A stretch of DNA of 43,956 bases, from positions 1 through 43,956 of the forward strand of contig CACZUS010000013.1 of NCBI GenBank assembly GCA_902784425.1, in the 5' to 3' direction. Below are positions 16,885-27,600 of the stretch, piece after piece. Under the pieces are notes generated by a model. That model ran no database searches. It had not been told where the DNA came from and saw only the letters and a list, made by a program, of their open reading frames with translations. Position 1 is the stretch's first letter. Each line of letters opens with the position of its first letter. This DNA comes from an uncultured Bacteroidales bacterium. Its GTDB lineage: Bacteria; Bacteroidota; Bacteroidia; Bacteroidales; Paludibacteraceae. Position numbers and translations under genes: made by a program.

Positions 16885-18650
16885 GGGTGTGTCTGGGAAA
16901 CACCTTCTTTTATATTTATTCGTGGATTTTTCAGGTAAACGATTCCAGATTTTTCCTTGTATACTGCAGGTGAATGGATCTCAAAACAGAGGATTGTTTG
17001 CAGTCCTTTTGTCAGTTGCACTTGAAATTTTTGCCATTTCTCCTTTTGGTTAAGATCATAGATGCATAGGATCGGACAACTGCCGTCTTCTAGTTCTGAG
17101 GTGATGCAGAATGCTCTTCCGTTGAATTCTTCGGTCACATAGGTTTCCACCTCAAGGTATCCTGTTTGGTCGGACGTGAGGTTGGCTATCGCAAAGGGGG
17201 TGTATCCATGAATCTCATGGTTTAATACGAATGTATTTGGTCCGGTTGGATTGAAATGGAATGCTTTTTCCCCTTGGAAATCATCGTTGAAGAGTTGTGT
17301 GTTGATATGATGGGAGCCCTCTTGATGAAGGGATGAGATATATGCAGAAAGGAAGAAACAGATGGCTAAACCAGTAAGAATGGAGATGGGATAAGAGAGT
17401 ACGTTTGTGTTTTTCAGTCGAATTGGATTCTCTTCTTTTCTTGACAGTGATAGTAGAAGGAGGGTCATGCTGAATGTGGCGCATCCATTGTATCGATCCA
17501 GAAAGGATTCAAATAGAAAGGAGATGATCCATATGATAGTGATAGGTATAAACAGGTACTTCCGTTCGTCTCTTGGAGCGAATAGGAAGAGGGAACAAAG
17601 CAATACTAAGAAAAGGACAAGTCCAATGATACCGTATTCCAATTGAAATCCGATATATTGATTGTGGGTGTTGTATTCGTAGAAAGATCCGTCTATGAAT
17701 CCGGATTGAACGAATAGTTCTTTAAGAGGTTCTTCGAAATTGTTGGTTCCGTATCCGATAATGGGATGTTCGGGAATGAGCACTTTAGCTGATTCCCAAA
17801 TATGGATTCTGGGATTCTCTTTTATGTCGTTGTTTTCTGTGTTGAAGTTTTTGATGGTTTGTATGGTTCTATTGTCGGGGAAAAATAGAACCGTGATGGT
17901 GACGATGGCAATGATGGATGCTCCCATGTATATGGCAGCTTTTTTTGATTTAAAGAAGATACGTATGATGAAATAGAGGATGAGAAAGCCGAAAGCAATG
18001 GTCTCTCCTCGGGAATTATTGACGATGAGAAATAGCAAGGATGATATTGTGTAGAGTACGGATGTGATAATAAGAAATTTGTTGCTCCCTTTGCTCCATA
18101 GGAAGATGAGTCCGATGAATCCTAAAATAATATTTAGGTTGGAATAAGATCGATGAATGAGATCATGAAAAACGTCGGAACAATAGTAGAGAAAGTTAAT
18201 GTAGAGTCGAATCTCTGTCACCTTCCAATAGACGATGGCGACGTGTATGAATGAGACGAGAATAAAAGCAAGATTTCCGTAGATAAAGGCATAGATGAAG
18301 GTCTTTAAGTTAATTTTCTGACATCCGATAAGAATGGCGATGGGCACCAATAGAATACTCAATCGTTGTCCGAAGATTCGTTTGAGGGCAAGAGAACTAT
18401 CTGCCGCATAGATAACAGATATAAGAGCCAATACAGATAACGATAGCAATAGGACTGCAGGAATCTTTTCTTGTGTCCATGTAATCGTTAATTTCCTCTG
18501 GGTAATCAGTGTTATGAGAGTGTTGATAATCCAACAGCTACCCCATGTGACAAAAAAGATGGATGAGATCTTCTGTGGAAAGCAACAAAAGAAAGCAAAT
18601 AGATAGAGGGAGTATTCTTCAAAAGTGTCGGATATTTGCTTTACTGTCAT
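16881..18650 (-). CDS. O-antigen ligase (WaaL/Wzy_C family) with an extra C-terminal domain
   Basis: A 589-residue protein with about twelve membrane spans up to residue 440. The Wzy_C signature is present: Arg213 in 'NNSRGE', 'IHIWESAKVLIPEHPIIGYGTNNF' and His328 in 'NTHNQYIGFQLEYG'. Arg and His at these places are needed for catalysis in characterised WaaL ligases. These enzymes move finished polysaccharide from undecaprenyl pyrophosphate to lipid A-core on the periplasmic side. Beyond the last span, residues 441-589 form a soluble, strand-rich domain resembling a carbohydrate-binding or jelly-roll module, which ordinary ligases of about 400 residues lack. The ATG overlaps the upstream EpsG stop by four bases. 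A polymerase role cannot be excluded from sequence. Confidence 0.8.
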   Translation of the reverse strand: MTVKQISDTFEEYSLYLFAFFCCFPQKISSIFFVTWGSCWIINTLITLITQRKLTITWTQEKIPAVLLLSLSVLALISVIYAADSSLALKRIFGQRLSILLVPIAILIGCQKINLKTFIYAFIYGNLAFILVSFIHVAIVYWKVTEIRLYINFLYYCSDVFHDLIHRSYSNLNIILGFIGLIFLWSKGSNKFLIITSVLYTISSLLFLIVNNSRGETIAFGFLILYFIIRIFFKSKKAAIYMGASIIAIVTITVLFFPDNRTIQTIKNFNTENNDIKENPRIHIWESAKVLIPEHPIIGYGTNNFEEPLKELFVQSGFIDGSFYEYNTHNQYIGFQLEYGIIGLVLFLVLLCSLFLFAPRDERKYLFIPITIIWIISFLFESFLDRYNGCATFSMTLLLLSLSRKEENPIRLKNTNVLSYPISILTGLAICFFLSAYISSLHQEGSHHINTQLFNDDFQGEKAFHFNPTGPNTFVLNHEIHGYTPFAIANLTSDQTGYLEVETYVTEEFNGRAFCITSELEDGSCPILCIYDLNQKEKWQKFQVQLTKGLQTILCFEIHSPAVYKEKSGIVYLKNPRINIKEGVSQTHP

Positions 18651-19747
18651 AGTCTGAAGAGTTTATATTCTAGCACTAAATCTGAGTGGAACACGTTGAT
18701 GTAGAAAACTCCTAAACCGATGATTAGGACCAACGCTTCTGCCAGTGTTTTCGGTTTCATCACTTTGGCTATGAGCGGTATCAAAATGATGAGACTGCAA
18801 TTGAAGAGCTCACTTAGTCTCACTGCGAATCCTGGAATCTGTCCGAAAAAGACATAACAGCAGGAGGATAGGCAGCACATGTTTAACAGAATATTTAAGT
18901 ATTTATTGTGTTTCTCCATCTCCTTTTGATAGTAGAAGCAGATGATAATGATAATATTCTGAAGAATGAAAAGCACGTTAAGATAATTAAGTTCTACATT
19001 TTCACTGTCTTGTAGTTCAATGTAGGCTTTTAACTTATATTGGTAGAATTCGGATGGAATGATATTGATAATTTGCAGAATGTCGAATTGAGTGATGTTG
19101 ACAATCACGCAACCGACAAAGATGGCAGCCCATACTTTGGCGTCTGTTTTGAATCCTCGTAGGAGTAGTAGCAGAAATGCCATTAAAGCAGAGGTATGGA
19201 AGAAGGAGGCCAGTAGAATGAGAATTGAGAATTGGACAAATTTCCGTTCTTGTAGTTCTTTCAGGCTGATTAAAATGATACCGATGGCCACTCCCGCTCG
19301 AATCTGTGTCATCTCATGCAGTAGGAACATACTGGAGTAATAGATAAACAAGGCAAGGAATTCCTGGTCTGTTAATCGTTTGATGCCATATAGATTGGCT
19401 GCGACGCCAAGAATTGCATAGATAAAGAATATAATGAATAGATTATGGTCTCGTGTGTCACCATTCGTCTTTATCAGAGTGCATAGAGCGGAATAACTGA
19501 ATTCCGTTTTTATTTTACTGTTGTATTTTGAGATAGAACTTTTCAGTGTCTCGATAGGAGGGGCTTTTTCGTAGTGTACTTTATATACACGATAATCTCT
19601 GTTGATATGCCCATCTCTTAGTCCTACAAGTAGAATCAACCCAACACCAGCCACTATATACATGATAGTTTTGCTTCGCACGTTGAGCCTGGTCGAAAGA
19701 AGATAGAACGAAATGAGTATGATCGCTATGATTACGTATATTGCCAT
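18647..19747 (-). CDS. EpsG-family polysaccharide polymerase
   Basis: A 366-residue multi-span protein. 'GLRDG' (42-46) followed by 'NRDYRVY', and 'EMTQIRAGVAIGI' near 146-158, are the two signatures of the EpsG family of putative O-antigen or exopolysaccharide polymerases. It begins one base after the stop of the GT4 gene and overlaps the ligase by four bases. With the Wzy-like gene at 11615 this makes two polymerase candidates in one region. Confidence 0.82.
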   Translation of the reverse strand: MAIYVIIAIILISFYLLSTRLNVRSKTIMYIVAGVGLILLVGLRDGHINRDYRVYKVHYEKAPPIETLKSSISKYNSKIKTEFSYSALCTLIKTNGDTRDHNLFIIFFIYAILGVAANLYGIKRLTDQEFLALFIYYSSMFLLHEMTQIRAGVAIGIILISLKELQERKFVQFSILILLASFFHTSALMAFLLLLLRGFKTDAKVWAAIFVGCVIVNITQFDILQIINIIPSEFYQYKLKAYIELQDSENVELNYLNVLFILQNIIIIICFYYQKEMEKHNKYLNILLNMCCLSSCCYVFFGQIPGFAVRLSELFNCSLIILIPLIAKVMKPKTLAEALVLIIGLGVFYINVFHSDLVLEYKLFRL

Positions 19748-19748
19748 C

Positions 19749-20801
19749 TTATTCCTGTGTTATAATGGTTACTAACTGTGAATAGGAGGAGGCCAACGTG
19801 TATTTTTCTGCCTCGATTAGCCCGTTCTTTATAATCGTGTTACGAGCCTCTGTATCATTGATTAGTTGGACGAGACGATCCGCCAGCTGGTTGGCATCTT
19901 CGGCGGGTGCAAGAAAGGCGGTTTCTCCATCTTTCGCATATTCTTTATGTCCAGCGATGTCGGTACAGAGCAGTGCGCAACCACATTTCATGGCTTCTGT
20001 GCATGGAAGGTCCCATCCGTCGTTCACACTTGGCGACATATATATCTGAACCGAGTTGTATAGTCCGCAAAGATCCTTCGGCTCTTTATGGTAGTGAATC
20101 CATTCGGGTAGGTCGGAAGGTGGATTGAAGGTGCCGAACATCTCCACTTGTAGCTCTGGAACCCTCTTTTTTGCTATGTGTAATGCTTCTATGCCATACG
20201 AGGCACCTTTGTATACATGTTCAGAATACAACATCGCTACGGAGGCGTAAGGCCGTTGGTCTGAAGGCGTTTTCTGGAGGAAGACGGGACTGATAGAGTT
20301 TTTGACGATTGGGGGACGTTCGCCAGTGACTTTCTCGACAACATCAGCGAGAAAACTAGATATGACGATGTTTTGAGCCCCTGTTTTGTAAGAATTATGC
20401 AGATCGTCTGTATCCCCAAACCAAGTTTCATACCCTTGAATCAGATTGACGCGTTTCCCTTTGGAGTCTCCTAGTTTATTAAAATCAAGTACCTCTGCCC
20501 ATTGGGTGAGCATGTTAAAGTCTGCCTGTCGTATGTATTGACTTTCGATGCGAGGTATGTTGATTGTTTTTACTTTGTCGGAGATTTGAAACCATTTAGG
20601 ACGACTGTCGCTGTAGAATAATTTTGTGCGAATCATTCTCAACCAGTGAGGAATGTTGTATTTGAGTTTCTCGATGGTAGCGACATGGTATAATACAACA
20701 TCATGCCCATTTTCTGCAAAACAGTTGGCATATTCGTACATCACCTTGTAACCACCAGTGGGTTTGCCGGGTATGTTGGGTATGATGAAGTTTATTTTCA
20801 T
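19749..20801 (-). CDS. Glycosyltransferase family 4 (GT-B fold; WsaF-like)
   Basis: A 350-residue GT-B enzyme. The N-terminal half opens with 'INFIIPNIPGKPTGGYKVMYEYANCFAENGHDV' spread over residues 3-35 (acceptor-side Rossmann with the GG loop), as in WsaF-type rhamnosyltransferases. The C-terminal half has 'SEHVYKGASYGIEAL' and the donor-binding 'CTEAMKCGCALLCTD' with Glu269. The start at 20801 gives the ATGA overlap with the upstream flippase gene; the longer frame to 20912 would run inside that gene. It probably adds a sugar to the lipid-linked unit in the cytoplasm. Confidence 0.86.
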   Translation of the reverse strand: MKINFIIPNIPGKPTGGYKVMYEYANCFAENGHDVVLYHVATIEKLKYNIPHWLRMIRTKLFYSDSRPKWFQISDKVKTINIPRIESQYIRQADFNMLTQWAEVLDFNKLGDSKGKRVNLIQGYETWFGDTDDLHNSYKTGAQNIVISSFLADVVEKVTGERPPIVKNSISPVFLQKTPSDQRPYASVAMLYSEHVYKGASYGIEALHIAKKRVPELQVEMFGTFNPPSDLPEWIHYHKEPKDLCGLYNSVQIYMSPSVNDGWDLPCTEAMKCGCALLCTDIAGHKEYAKDGETAFLAPAEDANQLADRLVQLINDTEARNTIIKNGLIEAEKYTLASSYSQLVTIITQE

Positions 20802-22048
20802 ATGTGCTTGCTTTTTATATAGACAATTCCACCAGAAATAGAGATTTCGAGTGCTTGTGCTACAATCCATGAAATAGCGGCGCCATACATTCCGTATATA
20901 GGGATCAACCATAGATTCATAAGAACGCAGACTATGCCGATGCTAAGTCCCACGAATGGTGCATATCGTTGAAATCCTAATCCGTAAAGTCCTTGTATTG
21001 TACATAAACTTGCCGTGATGACAAGGAATGGGAGACAAGAAAAGACTTTAAGAAGTGGGATGGATGGCAAGAACTCTTCTCCCAATAGTATCTTTACAAG
21101 AATAGGACTGAAAAGGTAGGAGAGTATGCTGATCACAACAGATGCTAAGATAATATATTTTGCCATCTTTTTCAAATAATCCAATCCCTCTTTTTTCGAT
21201 TCCTCGAATTTTCTGCTGATAGAAGGGAATACGGCTATGTGAATAGGCATACTGGTTACCATGAGAATGCACATAATGATTTTGTGTGCTCCCGAATAAT
21301 ATCCTAATATGTCATCGCCTATAGGGAACATTCCCAAGATGGTGAGGTTGGCAATGGTATAGAATGTGGTGAAGAAGGTATTTAAAAAGATGGGGAGGGA
21401 TAGCTTGTTTTGTTCTATGATGGATTGCTTTGTGACGGATGCATTGCGCAAATTATATTTCTTGATAACATAGAAGAAGGCGAAGAATCCGAATACTGCG
21501 TAGGCTATGGAAGGCATACTGGCATAGATGAGATAATCGCCTGGGGATGTGACGAAGAAGACGGACATACCCGTTCCGAATAGTTTGATGAGAAAGTTGA
21601 TGATGGCCATGGTCTTCATATCTTCCAATCCTTGAAAAAGCCATGCGGGGAAGAAGGTGAAACCGATGTTTATTAGAAACAGACTGAGATAGAGTGGCAT
21701 GTCTTCTTGTATTCTTCCATAGAACATGGAGATGCCAAGGAATATGATGAACGCAATGATCAGAAGGAAAACTTTTGTCCAGATGACGCTCCAAAAGATC
21801 TCTTTCACTTTCTCGTGATTGTCTTTGTATATGGCGATTTGCCTTGTTGCTGAGTAATCGAAGCCAAAGGTGATGAGGATGGTAAAATATTGAATGATGT
21901 TTTGCGCATAGTTCACCTTTCCGACTGTTTCCACTCCCAGACTTCTTACGATGAATGGGATGACGATAATCGGAATCAGATAGTTGGCTATCTGAAGTAG
22001 GCTAAGGGAAGCCATGTTGCCTAATATTTTCTGATAGGATGATCTCAT
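20798..22048 (-). CDS. Wzx flippase (polysaccharide transport, MOP superfamily)
   Basis: A 416-residue protein with about twelve membrane spans. Its N-terminal 'NMASLSLLQIANYLIPIIVIPFIVRSLGVETVGKVNYA' region (residues 11-48) is the standard start of the polysaccharide biosynthesis/MOP flippase family, and 'FQGLEDMKTMAIINF' near 138-152 is the second conserved element. It would move undecaprenyl-linked repeat units across the inner membrane. Start and stop both overlap neighbours by four bases: upstream with a DjlA-like gene, downstream with the GT4 gene. Confidence 0.9.
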   Translation of the reverse strand: MRSSYQKILGNMASLSLLQIANYLIPIIVIPFIVRSLGVETVGKVNYAQNIIQYFTILITFGFDYSATRQIAIYKDNHEKVKEIFWSVIWTKVFLLIIAFIIFLGISMFYGRIQEDMPLYLSLFLINIGFTFFPAWLFQGLEDMKTMAIINFLIKLFGTGMSVFFVTSPGDYLIYASMPSIAYAVFGFFAFFYVIKKYNLRNASVTKQSIIEQNKLSLPIFLNTFFTTFYTIANLTILGMFPIGDDILGYYSGAHKIIMCILMVTSMPIHIAVFPSISRKFEESKKEGLDYLKKMAKYIILASVVISILSYLFSPILVKILLGEEFLPSIPLLKVFSCLPFLVITASLCTIQGLYGLGFQRYAPFVGLSIGIVCVLMNLWLIPIYGMYGAAISWIVAQALEISISGGIVYIKSKHI

Positions 22049-22896
22049 TTCTTTTCCATTAGAATGTCATAAGCACGATTGATATCTTTAATCCTTTCGG
22101 TGGCATATTTTATCTGTTCGTCGGATGCTCCTATTTGTTTATCTGGATGATATTGTTGTACTAAGGTGCGATATGTCTTTTTTATCTCCTTTTCAGAAGC
22201 ATTGGGGGACAGTCCCAATGTTTTGTAAGCCCAAGCTTCATCTGCGGACAGATTGTTGTTTTGGGTTGATGATTGTCCTCTCTGCTGATTCTGATTAGAT
22301 CTTTGTCCATTCTGATTCTCTTGCTCTTCTTCTTGCTCATATTGACGTTGCTTGTACTTGCTCCGTCTGTCTTTGTCTTCTTGCCATTGATACCCATAGG
22401 TGTAATATTGCTGCATATTGACAAAGTCGATTCTTCGAATGCAGGTGAATCGAGCATATTGTTGTACCAATTTAGCCTCTTCATCAGATATCATGCCATC
22501 GGCGACAGCTATTTGAAAGAGCATGGAGAGAAATGCCAACCGCTCTTTATAGTTCATCATTTGATTGATTCGGATACAGAAGAGACGGATGTCTTGCGCT
22601 GTTTCTTTGTCTATCTCTGGTAAGAGATCACGAAGCAAGAGAAGTCTTTCCTTTGCATCATCCTCGTCTTCGCAAGTCTTTAGCAGATAATTCTTTACGG
22701 CGCTCAATTCTCTTTTGGTCACCTTGCCATCAGCTTTCATCATACAAGCGATGATGCAAATGATGGATTGTTCATAGGAGGGTATGTTTCTATAATGACT
22801 TGAGTTTTCTTCTAGTTCTTTCGCCTTCCTTTCGTTAAAGGCAAGAACGCGTACCAAAAAAAAAGCAAGCATTAATATGATTAAAATAGCCTCCAT
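22045..22896 (-). CDS. DjlA-like membrane co-chaperone (TerB domain plus J domain)
   Basis: A 283-residue protein built as in DjlA: an N-terminal membrane span (about 3-19), a helical TerB-like domain (about 42-155, with acidic 'KADGKVTKRE' and 'ADGMISDEE' calcium-loop-like motifs), a Gln/Asn-rich linker (185-215) and a J domain at the C-terminus (221-283) with an intact HPD motif at 250-252. It should stimulate DnaK at the inner membrane. In E. coli DjlA is linked to the Rcs envelope-stress pathway and capsule control. Here it is translationally coupled to the flippase gene (four-base overlap) and 10 bases downstream of the beta-barrel gene, which fits a role in envelope assembly, but the client is unknown. 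Confidence 0.82.
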   Translation of the reverse strand: MEAILIILMLAFFLVRVLAFNERKAKELEENSSHYRNIPSYEQSIICIIACMMKADGKVTKRELSAVKNYLLKTCEDEDDAKERLLLLRDLLPEIDKETAQDIRLFCIRINQMMNYKERLAFLSMLFQIAVADGMISDEEAKLVQQYARFTCIRRIDFVNMQQYYTYGYQWQEDKDRRSKYKQRQYEQEEEQENQNGQRSNQNQQRGQSSTQNNNLSADEAWAYKTLGLSPNASEKEIKKTYRTLVQQYHPDKQIGASDEQIKYATERIKDINRAYDILMEKK

Positions 22897-22906
22897 TCTT
22901 TATCCG

Positions 22907-24661
22907 TTAAAATATAATGGTGGCGCCTCCCATTATGTTAAATCGATGACAAGTGTATCCATACCAGCTTTCGTATTCTTGGTTGATAATGTTGTCAAGG
23001 GTAAGGTAAAAGCTCAGCCATTTGAACAATCTGAAGTCGGCACCTGCCGTTAAATTGTGCGAGTCGGGAAGTGCTACGTTGGCATCCTTGACCAAAGCTC
23101 TTCTGCCGGTCTCTAATAGGTAACCAAGACGTATTTTCAGGAAGTCCGTTGCCAAATAGGAGGCATGTACGTCCATCTTCCATTTTGGCTTATGCCATGC
23201 CTCTTCGATATTAGCCAATGCCCACTTGTTGAATTCTCCATTGAATACCGCGCTGAAACGATCTTTGTATTGATAGGTTATTTGGATGCCTGCATTGAAT
23301 AGTCCTGCCTTTTCATCGTAAACCACATCAAAGGTATTTCTGATACGTTGCGTTAGTGTGTCGTAACGATTAACGAAGAAATAAGGGTTCTCGATTAGTT
23401 TGTATCCTGCATGAACGTCCATGTTTATTCTTTGGGCAATCCTTGTGTTGAGTCCTACGTATGCATCAATCGGCATGTAGGTGTCTTCCGCACGGGTGTC
23501 TGTTGATATGTATGGATTTATTCTCGTCATTAGCTGATAGTTGTTGACCATGTAGTCTCCGGTTACACCCGCATAAACATACAGAATGTTTCGAATCAAT
23601 CGCACTTTCCCGTAGACATCTGGTGTAACGGCACCTTTCTTTCCTTGGTTGATACAGAAGGCTCCGATTACTCCCACGTTGATTTCACCCAAATCGACTT
23701 CGAAATGGTAACGAGGTTTCAACTTGATCATCGTATAGTTGTTGAGTGTCTCACGATTCTCAAAAGTATAGATGCCATTACTCTCCGGCAATCCTAGGAT
23801 GATGTTGTGCATATCGTAGGTGAGGTGTAATGAGGAATTGTCGAATTTGTATGACCCTTGCAATAGGGTGTGTATGGTGTGCTCTTTTAGCTCGTCTTTT
23901 GTCTTCAACAATTGATAGTTGGCTTGGAAATCATAACTCCATCTGGAGCTATGGTTGCTTTCGAATCTGATGTTAGGCCATAGTCTGAAATAGGATTGTT
24001 TAAGGGAATCGTTATTCGTCTCTTTAATGCCGTCATTGGCAAGGTCTAACTTCTCATCATCAAATCCGTAGCGTTTGAAAAGTGTATAATCGCCTAATAT
24101 AAAAGTGCTTAACTTCATTTTTTTGAAATTATGGCTATAGGAGAGTTTTCCTTCAGAATCATTAAAGGTTGCTCTGCTTGTCAGTTCAGAAGGAAGTTCT
24201 TCGTATAATTTTGGCGTTAGTTTCACCTTTCCGAATGTGGAGTTGTGTTGAGCGTCAAATGATAATGTGTTTTTTCTGTCTTTGAAAAGATTTGTGTGGA
24301 GTCTGCCATAGAAGGAAGCATAATTGCCAAATCCTAATTTGGCATAGCCATCTTTGTCAAACTTCTTTTTCTCTGGCTCTACGGATGCAAAATCTAATGT
24401 CTGTGTTTCTCCCGCTTTGATTGGATAAGGAACAGTCCATACCGAGATGTCCGAATTTTTCTTTTCCGTTTTAATATCTTTCAATTCTGGCATTGTGCTG
24501 ATCTTACCCGATTCTTTGATAACAGGATTGTATTCTTTCACCACTTCAATATTTTTCAATATGGTGGTGTCTTGTTTCCCTGTTTGTTGAGCCTCTTCTT
24601 GTGCAAAAGAGATGGTTGCTAAGCTGAAAATGCTTAATGTGATGGACAATCGTAATCTCAT
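22907..24661 (-). CDS. Outer-membrane beta-barrel protein (TonB-receptor-like, no full plug)
   Basis: A 584-residue protein with a signal peptide (residues 1-21, ending 'SFAQ'). A short region, 'VVKEYNPVIKESGKI' (about 40-54), resembles that seen in Bacteroidota TonB-dependent-receptor-like proteins. From about residue 105 alternating amphipathic strands continue to the end, and the last residue is Phe after 'GATIIF', as expected for a BAM substrate. The plug domain of normal TonB receptors (which are 700-1100 residues) is absent or very short. It lies 8 bases downstream of the large TPR gene and is probably co-transcribed with it; the TPR/barrel pairing suggests a two-part envelope complex. 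The ligand is unknown. Confidence 0.75.
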   Translation of the reverse strand: MRLRLSITLSIFSLATISFAQEEAQQTGKQDTTILKNIEVVKEYNPVIKESGKISTMPELKDIKTEKKNSDISVWTVPYPIKAGETQTLDFASVEPEKKKFDKDGYAKLGFGNYASFYGRLHTNLFKDRKNTLSFDAQHNSTFGKVKLTPKLYEELPSELTSRATFNDSEGKLSYSHNFKKMKLSTFILGDYTLFKRYGFDDEKLDLANDGIKETNNDSLKQSYFRLWPNIRFESNHSSRWSYDFQANYQLLKTKDELKEHTIHTLLQGSYKFDNSSLHLTYDMHNIILGLPESNGIYTFENRETLNNYTMIKLKPRYHFEVDLGEINVGVIGAFCINQGKKGAVTPDVYGKVRLIRNILYVYAGVTGDYMVNNYQLMTRINPYISTDTRAEDTYMPIDAYVGLNTRIAQRINMDVHAGYKLIENPYFFVNRYDTLTQRIRNTFDVVYDEKAGLFNAGIQITYQYKDRFSAVFNGEFNKWALANIEEAWHKPKWKMDVHASYLATDFLKIRLGYLLETGRRALVKDANVALPDSHNLTAGADFRLFKWLSFYLTLDNIINQEYESWYGYTCHRFNIMGGATIIF

Positions 24662-24669
24662 AGGGCGTA

Positions 24670-27600
24670 TTATTTCTTTTCGTTAACAATTTTTTCTGCT
24701 TCTCTACTTTCGATTTGATCCAGACGAATCTTTATCTCTGTTGAGATGTCGTCTTTCCCTTTGTAGTTTTCACGAACACTCATTAGGTATTGTTTGGCTT
24801 CAAAGTCTCGTTGTTGCTTCACATAAATGTCAGACAATAGAATGAAGCTCTTGGCCAACCAATATTGATGTGGTGTGTTCTTGTCGATGAAGTCGAATAT
24901 CTCCTTCTCCGAACTTGCCAAATCGTTGCGACTGAAGTTGTATTCAGCGATTCGATATTTGGCTTCTGCACCATATTCATCCATGCAATTGTTCGCCAAT
25001 TCAAGGTAATCGTTGTATGCTTTGGCTGAGTCTTTGCTAATCTCGTATGCTTTTGCTCTTGTATAGTAGGCCTCACGTTGAACGTTAGGATCTAAAACGA
25101 AATCTCCTTTGATGATATTGGATGCGGCAAGAATGGTTTCGTCGGTCTTGCCCATTAGATTGTTGCATCTGAGAATACCAATCTTAGCTGCTTGCTTGTT
25201 TTCTGCATTCTGAGCGATACTGTCGAGCGTAGACATGGTGGCAACTGCCTTGGCATACTCTTGTGCGTCGTACTGAATCTCAGACAATCGGGTGAGTGCC
25301 TCTTCTCGTTTCGGCGATCCAATTTGGTTGGCGATGTATAGGTACTCCTCCTCAGCTTTGTCTTTTTTGCCTAATTTATAATAGCTGTTGGCCATGTTGA
25401 AGTGCGCTTGGTAAACAAAATAACTGTTAGGATATTTGTTGATGTAGTTGCTGAAACTTGCAACTGCACGCTCGTATTCTCCTTTCTCATAGAGTCGCTC
25501 GGCAGCTAAATAGGTAAGTGAATCTTGTTCCGATTTGTTGAATTTAGCCAATCCGTTCAGTGATTCCACATAATCGGCAAAACCTTGAATGTCATCCTTC
25601 TCAAAATAGATGTTTTTTAAACTCTCCAAGGCTGTTTTCGCCTCATCGCTGGATGGGAAGTTGCTGATGATCTCTTTATAGCAAGCCGATGCTTTCTCAA
25701 AATTGTTCATCTCATCGTAAAGCATACCTGTTTGCAATCTTCCTTTACGACTAAGTGGACTGTGAGGATACTCTTTGTTCAGTTTGTCGTATGTGGCAAT
25801 CGCTTTCTGTTTCTCTCCCAACATGACGTATGACCGACCAATCTCATACTGCGCGTCAGTTAGGTATTCTGATTGAGGGAAGGTTTTGATCAACTTATTC
25901 AATGTCGCAATTTTTCCATTGTAGTTCTTCTGCAATCCTTGAATGAAACCCTCTTGGAAACATGCATAGTCGGCACCTGGTCCTCGCAATGCGTATACCT
26001 TTGCATAATTCTTTTGCGCATTGTCAAAATCTCGGAAGTTGAAATAACAGTCTCCAATACGATTAGTGGCGTCTGCTATGAGTGGTTTGTTCTTTTCTTC
26101 TAGATTGATGTATTTTCTAAACCATGATAGCGCACTTTGGTAATTCTTCTGTGTGAAGTAGGTGTAACCCATGTTGTAGTGTGCTAGGTTGAACTCATCG
26201 CAACTCCTTGCGCCTACTGAATTGACAAATTGTGCAAAGTCGGCAGAAGCTTTGTCATACTCTTTCAGTTTATAATAAGCTTCACCACGCCAGAAAATGG
26301 TGGAGGCAGCCAACTGACTATTGTATTTGCCATCTTTGAGTGATTCGTCGAATGCCTTGATGGCATCTTCGTAATCACTGTTTGTGAAATACTGAACACC
26401 CAAACTGTAGGTGATGCGCTGACGTGCCTCGTATATTGGCAATGTCTTGTTCTCAATTTTCTGTATGGAGTTTAGCGCTTCGGAATAGTTCTTAGTCGTT
26501 AGGTAGAGGTTCACCATGTGATCATAGACACGGTCTTTGTACCTTGAATCTTTAAAGTTGGACAGGAAGTTTTCGAATGCTGTGATCGATTCGTTGAATG
26601 GGGAATATGACTGTTGGTAAACAATCATGGCATAGTTGTATTGTGCCTCCTCCTTCACGTTCTCTTCGAAATCCATTCGTCCTGCAGACTCAAAGCAGAG
26701 ACGTGCATTGTTGTAGTTCTTCTCTTTCACATAGCAGGCTCCTAAGTAGAGATATGCGTTCTGACTCATGGCATCTTCTACGGAGGTGACTGATTGGAAA
26801 CAATCGATCGCTTTTGCATATTCTCCAATTTGATAGTAGGAGATACCGAGCATGTACATGTTGTTGCGCACCACTTGGTCACTTTCCTGCTGATAGAGTG
26901 AAAGGTATTTAATGGTGTTGTTATAGTCCTTTTTCTCGTAATAACACTCTCCGAGGATTCTGTGCACCTCTTTGTTGTTCACATTCTGAGGATCGTTTTT
27001 CAGTATTGTTTCGCCTGCTGACAACACAGCATCGTAGTCTCTTTTAACATAATAGATTTGAAATAAATAATAAGGAATCACCTTCTCATAGCCCTGTTGA
27101 TTTTGCAATGAGAGAAAAACAGGAAGAGCCGCTTCGTAATCTTTTCTCACGTAGTCGACATACGCATTGTAGTATTGTGCAGACTGCTGATATTTGGAGG
27201 AATCTTTCAACAATTGAGAAAAATTCTCTTTTGCCTTTTCATAAGATCCATTCTCCAAATAGGTGTAACCTCTGCGAAAGAGCAAGTCCTGCTGCTCGTC
27301 TTTGCATAGCCTTGAAATGTCGCAATTCTCAAATTCTTGAATGGCACTAGAAAAATCCGCATCGTTGTAGAAAAGAGTACCTCTTAACAAATGAGCTCTT
27401 GTGGCAAAGATGGAGTTGGGATTGTGAGAGAGAAATGTGGCCAATTTTTTATTGGCATTTCGTTCACCCATTTCGTATGCACAGCATGCAATATAATATT
27501 CCGTTTCATCATAAAGAGGACTTCGATCTTTCTCAATTCCGTCTAAATAATTGTTAAATATTTGATAGGCAGCTCCATATTGTCGCATATCAAAGAAATC

